DNA from: Aquatica leii
Lineage: Eukaryota; Arthropoda; Insecta; Coleoptera; Lampyridae
Assembly (NCBI GenBank): GCA_035610365.1
Contig: CM069437.1
Location: 54,274,093 to 54,338,092 of the forward strand
Direction of reading: 5' to 3'
DNA length: 64,000 nucleotides
The position numbers and the translations under genes were made by a program. Shown here one piece after another: positions 46,227-58,158 of the stretch (the stretch's first letter is position 1; every line of letters starts with the position of its first letter). The notes below the pieces were generated by a model. The model was not told the DNA's origin, ran no database searches, and saw only the letters and a list, made by a program, of their open reading frames with translations.

Positions 46227-48182
46227 TGTAACCGTCGTTTGGTTTTATGCGATTTTTTTGGTGAAAGACCCGTTATTTAAGTTAGTTTTATTCGGTTTGT
46301 GTACTTTGGGATCGTTTAAGTAATTTTACGTTAATTTAATAAAGTTATTTTACGTTTTTAAATGCATCTTTGTCAATCAAATTGGTAAGAAAATTTTGTA
46401 TTCAATTAATTCGAGATTATTACGCTGCTGAAACATCCGTATTCTGTATTTGCGTGAATTTGAATTTTTTTGTCTCAGTAGAACTCCTAATTGTTATGTT
46501 TTATGAGATGCAATAATTTTGTATTTTAACAAAGTTTGTTTATTTTAAGTTTGTTTAAAAGTTCATTGTTTTAAGTACGTTCTTAGAGCATTTGCACTTG
46601 AGTCATGTTGAATTTTATTATATTACATTTGGAATCTATTTTAAAATTTATGACTTATTCCGATAGACAGTTTTGTTATTCGGTTTCAACAAGTTAATCT
46701 TTATGAGCGTAATTAATTGTTTTGGTTTGGATATTTTTGTTTAGCTGACGTTGCATTTCTCGTTATGAGAAAAAGCAGTCTTTGAACACTACTTATGCGT
46801 CTTAACTAAATCTGTTTGCATCTTTTTTCCACGTCTTTGTTTTACTATTTTTTTTCTGTCACAGCTCTTTATAGAAGTGGTCACGCACTAAGTTTATAAA
46901 TAAGTGATTTTCATTCAAGAAAGATAGCAGTCGTACGAAGTACCTTAAGTAACGGGAAGTAATTCGGTTGGGTGATAAACTCACCGCTTTAAATGATGAA
47001 TTACCGCGAAACTCATTAAAAATGGAACAGTAAATAGTTAGTTTTTTTGGTGGAAAAACTTTCCGAATTCGTAAAAAAAATTACAGTTTTTTAGATTTTA
47101 CTAGTGTTTGGTTTCATTTTATATTAGCGTACCGTGGATTCGTGCGTTAAGTTTGTGCTTTACGATCCAATTTTTGCCTTAGAGCGGGTTATGTAAATCT
47201 TCCGACGGTATTTTGTCAAATGGTTGAGGTTTCCTATCAAAGTTTCTACCGACGTCAACTGGCCCAAAAGCCAACTATGAGTCTGGTCCGAGGCTTTGTA
47301 TACGAACAAAATTGGTATTTATTGATTACCGATTAAACTATTTATTCGCAAGCGTAGTGATTGAAAAGCTTTGAGATTAATTTTGATGAGAGTTGCATTG
47401 TTAGCTATCAAATCTGTCGATTATACGCTAAACAATTTATGGTGTTTGTTTGCGTTAATTTTAATTTTTTTAAATTATCATTATTAAACAAAATAAAAGA
47501 CGATATGTAACCGTTTAAAGTGTTTTATCGACGTTAAACCGGAAAAAGTTATTAATTATGAACCATAGTATTAAGATTTACGATTGTGTTTTTAACAGTT
47601 ACGAAGTTTATTCTATTTTGTAAGTATGTACTTTCTATTAATGCGAACACGGCCGTGCGATATATTTTTCTGTTAAAATGTAATTAAGTTATTTTTTTTA
47701 GTTATTATATTTTCTTTATAGTCTCAGGGTAACCATGTAATTCTTTCAGTCAATTTTATTTTAATTTAAAATTTTATTTAAATCTAATTTAAATCCAGTT
47801 TTGTTTGCTTATCCAGTTTTACTTTGATTTGTGTAATAAATGTTAATTGTTAAATGTAACAAAGCTTTTATTCAGTCGACCTATGCGTATGTGAATTTTA
47901 AGATTACAGATTTTTATGTGATACACTCGGATAAAATACATCTTATTAAAGTGTATCCAATTGGAGCAGACTCGTGCTTGGCAAGAGCTCGTAGTCCATT
48001 TGAGCTTTACACTTTCCTGGGGTCCTTAAATTTTGTCTTAATCCCCAGTTTTTGAGTTTTCCAAGAATCATACTCGGATTTCCGTATTTAACTCACGACC
48101 CACGCCACTGAGCACTGGTAAAACCTAATTTATGTTACTTTCGCTTAAGCAAGTTTTATTTTTCCTGCTTTTACACATAACA
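46227..48182. mobile_element. Probable solo LTR inserted in the RTE LINE
   Basis: The 1956-bp segment begins TGTAACC and ends ACATAACA, the TG...CA ends of an LTR, and interrupts LINE coding text exactly between its two parts. No gag or pol text is seen inside, so it fits a solo LTR left by recombination. I cannot name the family with confidence, and a clear target duplication was not visible. It must be younger than the LINE. Confidence 0.5.
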
Positions 48183-48560
48183 GCGTGGAAAGAAATTATA
48201 ACACAATACAAAAAATACAAACGTTTAGAAATAGATGCATCAGTAATTTTTTTTAGTTAGGAATAATTAGTAACAAAGATTTACGAAAGATGACAGATCA
48301 AAAAAACATTGAGAAAACAACAAAGAAACGCTAATAAAGATGGACTAGGCATACTGTTAAAAAATCAATGAAAAATATAACAAAACAAACTTTGTAATAT
48401 AACAGAATCAGGAAAAAATAGTATACTAAATAATAAATTAAAAAAAAAAACAATTGTAAAAGAATTAAAACAAACTGGATTAAGCTGGAACATTAATACA
48501 AAGAATTACAGCAGCCGGATGGACTCAAGATAGTGCGTAAAACCAGCATCCTCACTACAT
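48183..48560 (+). mobile_element. RTE-type LINE, 3' portion (split copy)
   Basis: Resumes the LINE after the insertion: IQKIQTFRNRCISN, then ISNKDLRKMTDQKNIEKTTK, RWTRHTVKKSMKNITKQTL, and VKELKQTGLSWN. These match the C-terminal tail of RTE LINEs (IQTFINRCLRxI ... ISNEDLWxxTxQxPIxxxIxxRRWxWIGHTLRK ... DIKKxGxTWxQ). The endpoint near 48,560 is approximate. Confidence 0.8.
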
Positions 48561-49207
48561 ATACATAGACTTCATTAAAACTCATTTCCTATGTGACGTG
48601 AGTTGAGCATTAACATTGTTTCTGGTTGGTAGCATGTTGGTAGTGTTAGCGTTTAGTAACATTTTTTTTTGACATTTTTGAAATGGTAATAGCAATCTCA
48701 TTGCAACTTAGCTGTATTCGCAGAAGCAAATTTTACTTATGACGCTTTCCGACAAGGTAAACAAGTTTTAATTAATCGAGTTTTAAATAAGTCTTGTATT
48801 CGTAAAGAGAAATTAATCTGAAACTATATTGTACACACTACACTTGTTGTCAAAGACATTTGCGATTACATAGAACAATGTCTAAATAAATCGATGGCAA
48901 AATTATCTGCGGTATAAAGTCACTTTAAGTTTTATTTTTAAATTAAAAGCATTCAATTTTTAGGATTGGCAGCAGAAACTTGCTACAAAGCATTAAAAAA
49001 AACATTTTGATGAATCTGTACAAGGTTAGAGTTTATCAAAAATTACAAGTACCTTTTGCAGAGTGTACAATTTTGTGAATGCTTTAATAAATGTTTAAAT
49101 AACGTTTTTACGGATAAGCATAGTTTTATTTGAATTATTGTACTTAGACAAGCAAAAAATTACACTTTTTTGTGGAAACAACATTGTATCTTTTAAAAGT
49201 TGGTGTA
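48561..49207. other. AT-rich stretch without a recognised gene
   Basis: Nothing recognised; it may hold upstream remains of the older mariner-like element whose tail is at 50,882, but I cannot show it. Confidence 0.45.
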
Positions 49208-49359
49208 TACAGGGTGGCCCAGGAGGAACCTGCAATATTTCGGAATATCAAAGTAGGGACTATTTCAAGACAAAAATACTTAGAAAAAATATTTTTATTT
49301 TCAACCGTTTCAGAGATAGTGCGCAAGCGACAGTTCCCGTCATGCACCACACTCGTAAA
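49208..49359 (+). repeat. Left terminal inverted repeat of the mariner-like element
   Basis: Pairs with 50,563-50,714. The outer part continues with 'tttcaagacaaaaatactta'; the inner end reads 'atgcaccacact'. A few substitutions separate the arms, mostly in the inner third. Confidence 0.9.
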
Positions 49360-49417
49360 CAATTTTTTATTTTCAACCGTTTTACAATTGAGTTATGTGG
49401 CACGCACATGATTTACC

Positions 49418-50490
49418 TTACGGTGTGCGCATCAAGTGCTCGAAAATTCCGCCCTGTACGTTCACACACTTGACTACCCGTTCCCTCAAATTACGGGTAA
49501 TGTTATGGAGTAAATCTTGTCGTTCTCTGATGCGCGTAGCGGCAATAAAAATGCGAGCAATCAAATCGTCTCGAGTAAGCGGCTTGTGTCGATAAACATC
49601 TGATTTAAACCATCCCCATAACGAATAGTCCATTGGTGTCAAATCTGGAGATCGTGGAGGCCAAAGAATTGGACCACCACGACCGATCCATCGACCAGGA
49701 AAAATCTCGTCAAGGTATTGCGTCACTACACGAGCAGTATGCGGTGGCGCTCCGTCATGTTGATAGTACATTCGGTGTCGGGTCGCCAACGGAACGTCCT
49801 CCAAAAGACCTGGTAGTTCATGTTCCAGAAAGTGTCGGTATCGTGCGCCTGTCAGACGCTCGTAAAGATAACAGGACCAATGAAGACGTTATCGATAACA
49901 CCGCTCCACACGTTAACTGAAAACCGATGTTGAAAATGGGATTCAACGGTTGCATGAGGGTTTTCGTCAGACCAGACATGATTGTTGTGCGTGTTAGTGA
50001 TACCGTCACGAGTAAATGTTGCTTCATCGGTGAATAGTATCTTTGGAATCAATCGGCGATGTTCGTGGATCCATTGACAAAATGCAAGTCGCAACGCAGC
50101 ATCTCCCTGGTGCAAATGTTGAACACGCTGCAGGTGATAGGGATGTAAGCCATAACGATGAAGTGTTCTCTGTACTCTCGTTCGTGGTACGTTAAGACGT
50201 ACGCTAATTCGACGTGTACTCGTAGTAGGACTACCTTCTACTGCTTCTAGAATGTTTACCTCTTCATTGGCAGGTTGACGATTTGCGCGCTCTGATACGA
50301 TATTAGCACTGGGTACCATACCGCGCTCACGCAAACTGTTGAAAGTCTGTACAAACACATCTTTAGTAGGAATGCGTCGATTAGGAAATCTGCGACGATA
50401 TTCGGCAACAGCAGCGAATGCACTTCCATTACAGTAGCCGTAAATAAACACAATATCCGCGTATTCAGTATGTGTAAATACTGCTGGCAT
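49418..50490 (-). pseudogene. Mariner-like transposase (DUF4817 type), one frameshift
   Basis: Start chosen at the Met at 50,490 (MPAVFTHTEYADIVFIYGYC), because the upstream in-frame Met at 50,583 lies in the inverted repeat. Residues 1-70 form the DUF4817-type N-terminal region, followed by a helix-turn-helix (TSTRRISVRLNVPRTRVQRT). The first catalytic Asp is residue 155 (KILFTDEATF). A one-base deletion in the TTT run at about 49,864-49,866 shifts the frame. The text continues LTGARYRHFLEHELPGLLED, with the second Asp in MYYQHDGAPPH and the third in PPRSPDLTPMDYSLWG. There are 36 residues between those two Asp, and the third is Asp, not Glu. The normal length would be about 355 residues. 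Apart from the frameshift the gene looks whole. Confidence 0.9.
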
Positions 50491-50562
50491 TGTAATTGTA
50501 CGTTGCACTGAACCTACACACGTCCTAATTCCACGCGCCGTAGTTAAAAACTGACAGACAGG

Positions 50563-50714
50563 TTTACTAGTGTGGTGCATCACGGGAACTGGCGCATGCG
50601 CACTATCTCTGAAGCGGTTGAAAATAAAAATATTTTTTCTAAGTATTTTTGTCTTGAAATAGTCCCTACTTTAATATTCCGAAATATTGCAGGTTCCTCC
50701 TGGGCCACCCTGTA
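50563..50714 (-). repeat. Right terminal inverted repeat of the mariner-like element
   Basis: Reverse complement of the left arm, ending CCACCCTGTA before the TA target duplication. The region upstream of the transposase start lies partly inside this arm, so the promoter probably overlaps it. Confidence 0.9.
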
Positions 50715-50881
50715 TATTGCAACTTCAAGGAGAATAATAATTTGTCTAATCTGTTTTTACAATACTATAAATGCAAAACGTAGTTGTAATATTTTAGATC
50801 AATTTTTTGAGGAACAAACTTCATTTTTCTTAGTTTCAGTAGTTTGAGTCGTTGCATGGTTCATACTATTCGAGCTACAAC

Positions 50882-51190
50882 TGAATTTATTCAACTATTC
50901 TACAATGAAAGAATAATAAGCCAAGGGTTATATTCTCCACGATCTCCAAATCTTACGCCAATAGATTTTTACCATTACGTACATTTAAAAAACCTAGTAT
51001 ATAAGAATTAGCTGCGCAATATTGAAGAGTCAGAACATTCAACTTCTGTTGGTATTTGAATTATTAAAGTTGATGAGCTTTGTAATGTTTTCTAATCATG
51101 TTGTTTAAAAAACGGTTAACGCTCAGTTACAAACAAAAAAACAAAACCAGAGTCCGTAACTATTTCTGAGCTTAGAGGACAAATTTCTGT
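50882..51190 (+). pseudogene. Older mariner-like transposase, C-terminal scrap
   Basis: The plus strand reads EFIQLFYNERIISQGLYSPR and SPNLTPIDFYHYVHLKNLVY, matching the third-catalytic-residue block (RSPDLTPxDFFLWGxLKxxVY) of the same transposase group as the element just to the left. The catalytic Asp reads Asn here. Later text (LCNVF, RSVTNK) is badly decayed. Opposite strand and far more diverged, so this is an unrelated, older insertion. Confidence 0.6.
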
Positions 51191-51194
51191 ATGT

Positions 51195-51480
51195 TCAAAT
51201 TTCCGCAATATTATATACCGTTATTGAAACATCTGGATGATCCACTTGGGCATAGATTTGTTGTAATAACACTTAAACACATTCACATCAAGCGGTTGGT
51301 GTTTGTGACTGCGTTGTGGAGATAGCGTAACTAATACAATATCATTGAGCTTACAGTATTACAAAACTATTAAATCGGTGTGGCTTTTGTGGCTATTCAA
51401 AATCATTAATATTTTGTTATATTTACTACATTCTACTGTACTGGAAACATGCTTTAAAACTGTAAAATTAAAAACGGCGG
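51195..51480 (-). pseudogene. Pogo/Tigger (DDE_1) transposase fragment
   Basis: On the minus strand: FKHVSSTVECSKYNKILMIL, NSHKSHTDLIVL, then after a stop YCKLNDIVLVTLSPQRSHKH and QPLDVNVFKCYYNKSMPKWI. These match the DDE_1 domain of pogo/Tigger transposases: 'LLILDxHxSH' with the second catalytic Asp (Asn here), 'GVILLxLPPHTSHxLQPLDVxVFxPxKxxY' with the Asp of QPLD present. The HTH_CENPB DNA-binding half is not visible, so this is an internal fragment. One in-frame stop and the Asp-to-Asn change show that it is inactive. Confidence 0.75.
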
Positions 51481-52740
51481 TACAAATATATTGTTTGCAC
51501 AGATAGTTGCACATTGTCACTAAAATTAATCTTTCAGTGTTTATTACTTTACCGATTTCTTTTTAGACCCATGCAGCAATTATTTTAGAAAGTCGGTGTA
51601 CAGTTGTTACTGCAGTCTGTTATGTAAATTTAACTATAACTTAAAGAATGCGATCGCTCAATATTTTGGAGAAAGAGTCGTAGGTGGTATTCGATGTGTT
51701 AATTATAAATGAAAAAATCGCCAAAACGGTAGAATTATAACAATAAATATAATAATTTTAATATAGACAAAAAGGTTGTAAGAAAAGTAAAACTATAGCA
51801 GATAAGTAGCAATTAAGAATTTGTCTCTTTAGATTAGGAAACACTTTGTACACTTAAACAAATCCATTAGTCGAAGGTTACATTTAAAAGCAGTTTTGGT
51901 TGGTGAATACAACACAAATGTCAAATATCACAAGCCAAAAAAAGTTTTACGCTTAGTTGTTACAACAAGCGTAATATGTACGTTCAGTCATGCGTGCATA
52001 CAATTTTTAATATAAGAAACAAAGTACTTACAATTTTGCGTTTTGGAATATGCAATTAGCTAATGACACGTCCAACAAAATTTCCTAAAATTATTCAAAA
52101 TTCAATTGTTACATACATATATACACCGTTACTACAAATAAAATGTTTAGTTTCATACAATATGATAAAAAAAGTGCGCTAAGTTTCTCGAAATTAGTGA
52201 ACATATTTTGTTAGGTGTGACTTGCAATTTCGTCGTAATGCAGTCCGCAATTATAAAAATTGAAACGGTAGTTTCAATGTCTCCATCTATCGCAGATTTT
52301 CAGAATACGAGTTAGGAACAAATCTCAATAAAGCAGGCGTGTCTTATTAATTGTTTTTTAGGAAATTTGTTGAAAGTTGAAAGAACATGTGTAGGCATCT
52401 TAAAGTTGCTAACGATAACACAGAAAAAACTCAAATTGTGTTTTTAAATGATAACGCCTCTTTACAAAAGCAAATTTCTCACAACAACTACATCCAAAAC
52501 CGCAATGTATTTATTCAAAATCAGTGTGGATGATTTACTTAAAACCTCTGAGCCTAACACTAGCATACACGTGCAACTTCATTAAGGCACTAAGCAAAAA
52601 TGTCCTTGTCAAACTCTCGTATAGAATGACGTATCACAACACAAAATTTCTACAACACAAAAATCAAACCAAAATATTTAAAAAAAGTCTTTTAATTACT
52701 TGATGTAATATAGAATCTTAAGTTTTCGCGATTATTTTGT
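51481..52740. other. AT-rich stretch without a recognised gene
   Basis: Nothing recognised. Confidence 0.55.
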
Positions 52741-52892
52741 TTATGATTATAAGCTTAGACCGCGTTGTAGTTAAATATCCAGACTTTTTAGGTTTGGTTC
52801 TAGTCTCTCCTTGAGAGCAAATACAAGAGGTAGAACTTGGCCTTTGCCGTATTGTCGTTCGTGAACCCAAACAGACTGACGTTTCGCAGGTG
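52741..52892 (-). repeat. PLE 3'-tail repeat, copy B
   Basis: Minus orientation. Contains GCGAAACGTCAGTCTG (complement of 52,872-52,887), then 'cacgaacgacaatacggcaa', the CTCTCAAGGAGAGA hairpin and 'aaaaagtctgga', ending 'tataatcata'. It shares these with copies A and C. The 5' half of the ribozyme-like core is missing. Confidence 0.6.
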
Positions 52893-53936
52893 TTATGTTG
52901 AAAGTTGGTAGTTCAATTCCGAGTCTAAAATTTTCTTCAAGTATAAAATTTGTCTCTCGACACGCCCGCCCCTACTCTTTCGTCGAAATGTCAAATTTTA
53001 GACAGCATATTTTATTTTACTTCTGGTAAGATCATCGACAAACTCTGTATTTTTACGCCCAACGCGGCTTTCACGGTATTTCACGCAAATATGCGGATGA
53101 AACTGTGGAAGTTGTTAGATTTCTCTTTATTGTGGGTTTAATTTGATTTTTTCCTAATTTTCTGTAGTGGATTTCGTTACCCGCCACACGTTTACCGCTA
53201 TCAGTGAAGATAACAAACAGGTGGCATAGTTGGAAAAACTTTCATGACGTCACGTTATTGAAACTATTTACACCGTCAAGAGTTGGAAACCTTCAGGATT
53301 GTACTTCTTTTGAGATGAGCTGCTACAATAAATTATTCTGTTAAGTCGAAGAGAAACGCTGCGCATTTGCGATGTCAAATGATTGGGTGCTAAAGAGAAA
53401 ATTTATTTGTGTTAACGTTGTATGTTCGTTTGCGTTGGATTTAATATAACGTTTTAGGTAACTCAAAGACGGAATTAGCTAATCCTCTATTGCCAATATA
53501 AATTCATACTTTCTGCGTTTGTAAAAGTTTAGACCGATAAGGTCAGCTTATTGTAAGGTGTGTTGCCCAGTATACGGCGCAACTTATATTTGATTCGACC
53601 CACGTCTTAGCGTTTGGAAAATTTATACTTATGAACCTTTTTCATCCTGTTTGGAATTAATGTCTGTGATAAAATAAATATATATTCTGTGTTATTATTT
53701 CTGTCGTGTTAATTTTTCTTTTCCAGCTACGCCTAGAGTTAGACGGCATCTTCCTAATTTAATATTTCATCGTCTTGGCGCCTTTTTTTAGATTTAAGTT
53801 ATAATTTAGCATCACAAAGCATGCCATTCGTCTCTGGGGAAATTGTGCTAGCCGTTAATTTTGTTTTGTTACAAGAAAACCAACGTAAAAAATATTGACT
53901 ACCTAACTAAAGGAACCTGATTTGCTCGTAACACAG
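52893..53936. other. Stretch between two diverging PLE tails
   Basis: No coding text recognised. A 63-codon plus-strand frame at 52,950-53,141 is not convincing. A fair plus-strand acceptor (tttttcttttccag) occurs near 53,727. The segment could be the interior of one or two truncated PLE copies. Confidence 0.4.
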
Positions 53937-54115
53937 GACATTGCAGCTTGCATCTTCAGAGTGCTAGTGGTAGCAGTCTAAAGATGCAAGCTGCAATGTC
54001 TTTCAAAACGACAGTTTGTTTAGGTTTACGAACGACAATACGGTAAAAGTTAAGTTCTACTTCTTGTTTTGGCTCTCCAGGAGCGCGGTCGAAAGTCGCT
54101 TATAATCATACTTGG
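53937..54115 (+). repeat. PLE 3'-tail repeat, copy C, with perfect palindrome
   Basis: The right part (53,981-54,115) matches copies A and B ('aagatgcaagctgca', 'acgaacgacaatacgg', 'aagttctac', 'tataatcata'). It is preceded by an exact inverted copy of its own first 20 bases: 53,937-53,956 is the reverse complement of 53,981-54,000, with a 24-bp spacer. The stem GCAAG (53,986-53,990) would pair with an ancestral CTTGC just before the GAAAC box, now degraded. Confidence 0.6.
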
Positions 54116-57100
54116 TGTATTGTCATAAAAGATTCTAACATATTATTTATTAAAGCTGGTTTTTTTGAAGTACGCAGATTTAAGTTGTGTTTTGATGTAA
54201 ACAATGTCAACTAATTTTCTCCTGCATATTTATTTATATATCAAGACTGTGACATTTACCTTCTGCATTTTTTATTTATATTTTAGTCACATGGAAGTGG
54301 AGTGTTGTATAATGAGACAGAACCATGTGTTTTACATTTCACATCACATACATGATTCATATATCTATCATTATGCTTATTGCTTAGGTGTCGCGGTGAC
54401 TTCTTTGCTCGTGCGCTAATGTCTCGTTCTTGCATTTCTTGTGTTAGGCGCGCGTCATATAAAGGTTCCTATATTAGAATATACACTTTGAGACGGTTAC
54501 CACTCGACTGAATAGTAGAACACAAAGTATTCAACGCTCTTTGTGGTTTAAGATGTTAAACGCTATATTTGTTATGAAAAGTTGATTGTTCCATTATACA
54601 AAAGCTTTCCTTATACTGTATTTACAGATATATTCCAATAATTAAAGCTGTTCTATGTGATGCGTAAAAAAACACGTTTCTATATTTTATCAAAAATAGA
54701 TAATTGATTATTTTTGTAATAATAATCTTGAACATCGAAATCTTACGGAAAAATTAATTTTTGTTATCATCTACTTAATAAATTTCTTGCATTGAGAAAG
54801 TCAAGTAATTTGTTTATATTACTACTATCTCTTTAATAGCACAAAAATTTCCTATGGACTTTCAGTGGATTTTTTTTCATTGACATCTGAACGTTTTTCG
54901 GACGTCCACAAAAGATCCAAACTAAATACTATAGACGTCCATAGTACGTTACTTTGGCACAGAGTTGGACATCTAAAAACGTTCATAATATTTTCAGCCA
55001 TACACAATAATATGAAAAAAACTTATATCCCTTATTTAAAAATGAGAAACAAAATAATAAAATAATTACATTGTTACCACAAAATATTCTTGTAGCTTTT
55101 ATTCTGATTCTTCTATTTACTTCGCTTCCCTTACTTCTGAATCGTTGAGTAACGACTTATTCTCGTCTGTTATTCCTATCTTGGTTAAATTTTTTGGTAA
55201 TGGATTTCACCAAACACCCTTAAATTATAATAATAATTATTTAAAAATATGTCTTATCCAAATTTTTATTTATAAAAACAAACTACAATTATTGTTTCGA
55301 CTGTATAATCTTAATTATCAGTCACCATCAGGTAATAAATTGCAACTATTTAAATCTACCTTAAATTTTTTTAATTATTTGTTGTAATCAGAATATAATT
55401 TTTGCAATACATATAAAAAATGCAGCTAATTGCTATTGAATCGTGATAGTAACGCTTCTGACCTCGATTATACCTACTTTTCTCTATTTCCACATGAGAA
55501 TTAGCGATTCTTACACTAAAATCCGTGTAAGAATAAGTAAATTCTTACACGAATTTTAGTAATGTTAGTTTTTTCAACAATGGCATTTCTGCATCGTAAG
55601 TTGACGTTACATGAAAAAGAAATCAAAATCATTGAAACTTAACAATTGAAATTTAAATTTTGATGTCAAGATAAAATAAAACCGTCCTATTAATTCAAAG
55701 TTATTTACTTATAAAGGTATAAAGAGATAATTTTATATAAGATTTTAGGTTAGCACATAAATTTCAATATGCCAAAGTGTAATTGTTGCCAATTCAATAA
55801 AATATAAAAGTTTCCCAATTATGTTTTAAAATTAAAATTATACGAAATATTGTATCAAAATAGAGAAAATAGTATAAAACACACGTCAGAGAATACGTTT
55901 CAATCACTCGACCGCTTTATAAACTCGCCGCTGTGCGACTCGTGTATGAAACCCGGTCTCGTAATTGAAACTCGTTCATTCTGTAACTTGTGCTTTAATA
56001 TACTATTCTAGGTTTGATCAAAATTTAAGTGAGAATGTGAATATTTTTTTGGTTGTATTATTAAACTCCTTTCTGTCACTTATTTAAAAGAAAACTGTCC
56101 TTTGAACAAGAAATTACATATATGAAAAAAAAATAGTGAGAGAGAGTGCAAAAAACTGTTTAGTTAAGTTACCTCTAATAATAAGGTTAACCGAATAAGA
56201 AGCAATCTTTATGCAATTATGCTTGTAATTTACCACTAATGTATAAACATGAGAATGATAATTACCTGTCATCGAATATACTGCTGACAATTACGAAATA
56301 TGTTTGCTTGTAATGGTTTTGCATGTACTTTCTGTATGTCGATTAGAGTAAGCATACGATTATATTTCCAGCACTTTACCAGATAACGACCGTTACTATT
56401 GTTTTCTAGGTAGTCAGTATTTTTTAAATATGAAGCACAATAGAGAGTTTATATATGTACGCACGCATCAACAAGTTGTTGAATTACAATTCTTATTTTT
56501 GTTGTTTTAAACATCACTGTTCAGAAACACTACGATGTTTTTAATCACTAATTTTAAGACTGGATTCATAAACTGAAAGTTATTATCACCGATTATTTTG
56601 TAATAAACTACATACAGAAACAAAACTAATAAACGTATTAAAAACATCATCTCGCGTCGCATACGAATTATGGCGCAAATCATGCGTAGTTGTAGAAAAA
56701 TACCGTTAGCATTTACCAGATGGTACAAAAGTCGTACAAAGAACGTCTATTAGACATAAATAATATTTTGTTCAATGTATGTTTTGCACAAAACGTTTCA
56801 TGGACATCCGTTAAAGATCCATGCACGTTCAGACCTTCATTGGATTTAAACTAGACGTTCAACGGACCTTGTGTGCTATTAGGGCTACTATAAGTTCCTC
56901 AACTTTACAACGCATATACAATTGATGCGATGGTATCAGTTACGCGCAATTCAAATATTTAATACTAGTTAGATTTATGTAAAATGTATAAAAACGTTAT
57001 TGTAATTATTTCTAATAATAAACAAAATTTTAACATTAGAAAACAAATAAATATGTTTTGTATTTATTACAAAGCATTAATATTTAGTTAAAAACCAGAA

Positions 57101-58158
57101 TACAATATTTCGTTTAAAATGTATCTCAAAGCTAGTAAATTCATTGAGTAACGTTTTGTTTTTAAACAATTTATTTATTTAAATACTGTTTTTATTTTAA
57201 AATATTAAAATTATAAGACTACATTGATTTTTCATTTTAGTATATATCAGAATACTACACTTTTATTGTTCTAAAAAAAATCTGTGTAATTAAAAATTTT
57301 TAAACAAGTTTTAATTAAAAATTTCCAACTTTCAGCATTTAAAATTGTTAATTTTGATTAAAACAATTGAATTGTTGACTTGTAGAAACAAATAATAAAT
57401 GTACGGATATTATGCTTTTTATTTCTATACAACTAAGTTACAAACAAACATTTATTACAGCTACAGATTCTTAAACGGATATATTATTATATCTCTGTAC
57501 TAAAAACATTGTTTGTAATTTAATAAATAAGTGATGCGTTTGTATTTACGTGTAAGTTATCAAAAAGTAAAATTAAAATAAAGTTGTGTCTATATAGTTT
57601 ATTTTAAAAATAGTACAATAAATATTTTACAAAGAAGTTTAGCTTATGTTTTAGCTTTGATTTTTTGTCACATAGGTTATCATTTTACTTTTGTCAAAAT
57701 TATTTTATACACTTTATACCTTTTCTTCTATGTTATCAAACATTCCATGTATATACTATCTAACGCAAACATATTTTTATCGGTCGCAAAGACCAACAAA
57801 AGTAAAGTTTTGTTCTTTATATTAATGTTTACTCTGCCATATTTTTGATTTAACAAATTAAATACTTGCTTTTCGTCAAATAAAATCAATTTCGTTCCCG
57901 GTTTCACAAACTATAGGTTTTAGTAAACGGAATAAATTAGCCGATCTTGAAATTTAGTCGATTACAACAAATTTTTGATTATATGTATTTAATATGTAAC
58001 ACTATAAAAATAAGTAAACGCTTTAATATTTGTGTTATAATTAATTTGCTTAAACAAAAACTAAATTACAATTTTTATTATTTTATGTGTAAAAAAACAC
58101 CCACCTAATAAATTATTACGACAAATTCTTATTTAGAAACTGATAATAATTAAAAATA
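54116..58158. other. AT-rich stretch without a confident gene
   Basis: A strong hairpin lies at 55,515-55,560 (arms of about 18 bp, 'ctaaaatccgtgtaagaa' with one mismatch). Related segments at about 54,887-54,985 and 56,793-56,870 share 'ggac(g/a)tcc' and 'aagatcca' words and may be copies of one repeat. A hydrophobic minus frame at 56,507-56,728 and several plus frames are not convincing. Confidence 0.45.
55515..55560. repeat. Hairpin with 18-bp arms
   Basis: CTAAAATCCGTGTAAGAA (55,516-55,533) pairs with TTCTTACACGAATTTTAG (55,542-55,559) with one mismatch around an 8-nt loop. No T-run or gene next to it suggests a terminator. Origin unknown. Confidence 0.75.

Larger units (their letters stand above)
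49208..50714 (-). mobile_element. Mariner-like DNA transposon, nearly intact
   Basis: A 1507-bp Tc1/mariner-superfamily element flanked by TA on both sides (49,206-49,207 and 50,715-50,716). Its terminal inverted repeats begin TACAGGGTGGCCCAGGAGGA and run for about 150 bp at each end (49,208-49,359 and 50,563-50,714) with roughly 95% identity by eye, much longer than the about 30 bp usual for mariner. One minus-strand transposase gene fills the space between. High arm identity and only one clear break in the gene indicate a recent insertion. Confidence 0.93.

Noticed and set aside
56507-56728. 73-codon hydrophobic minus-strand frame
   Set aside because: No homolog recalled and no splice signals; composition follows the AT-rich background.
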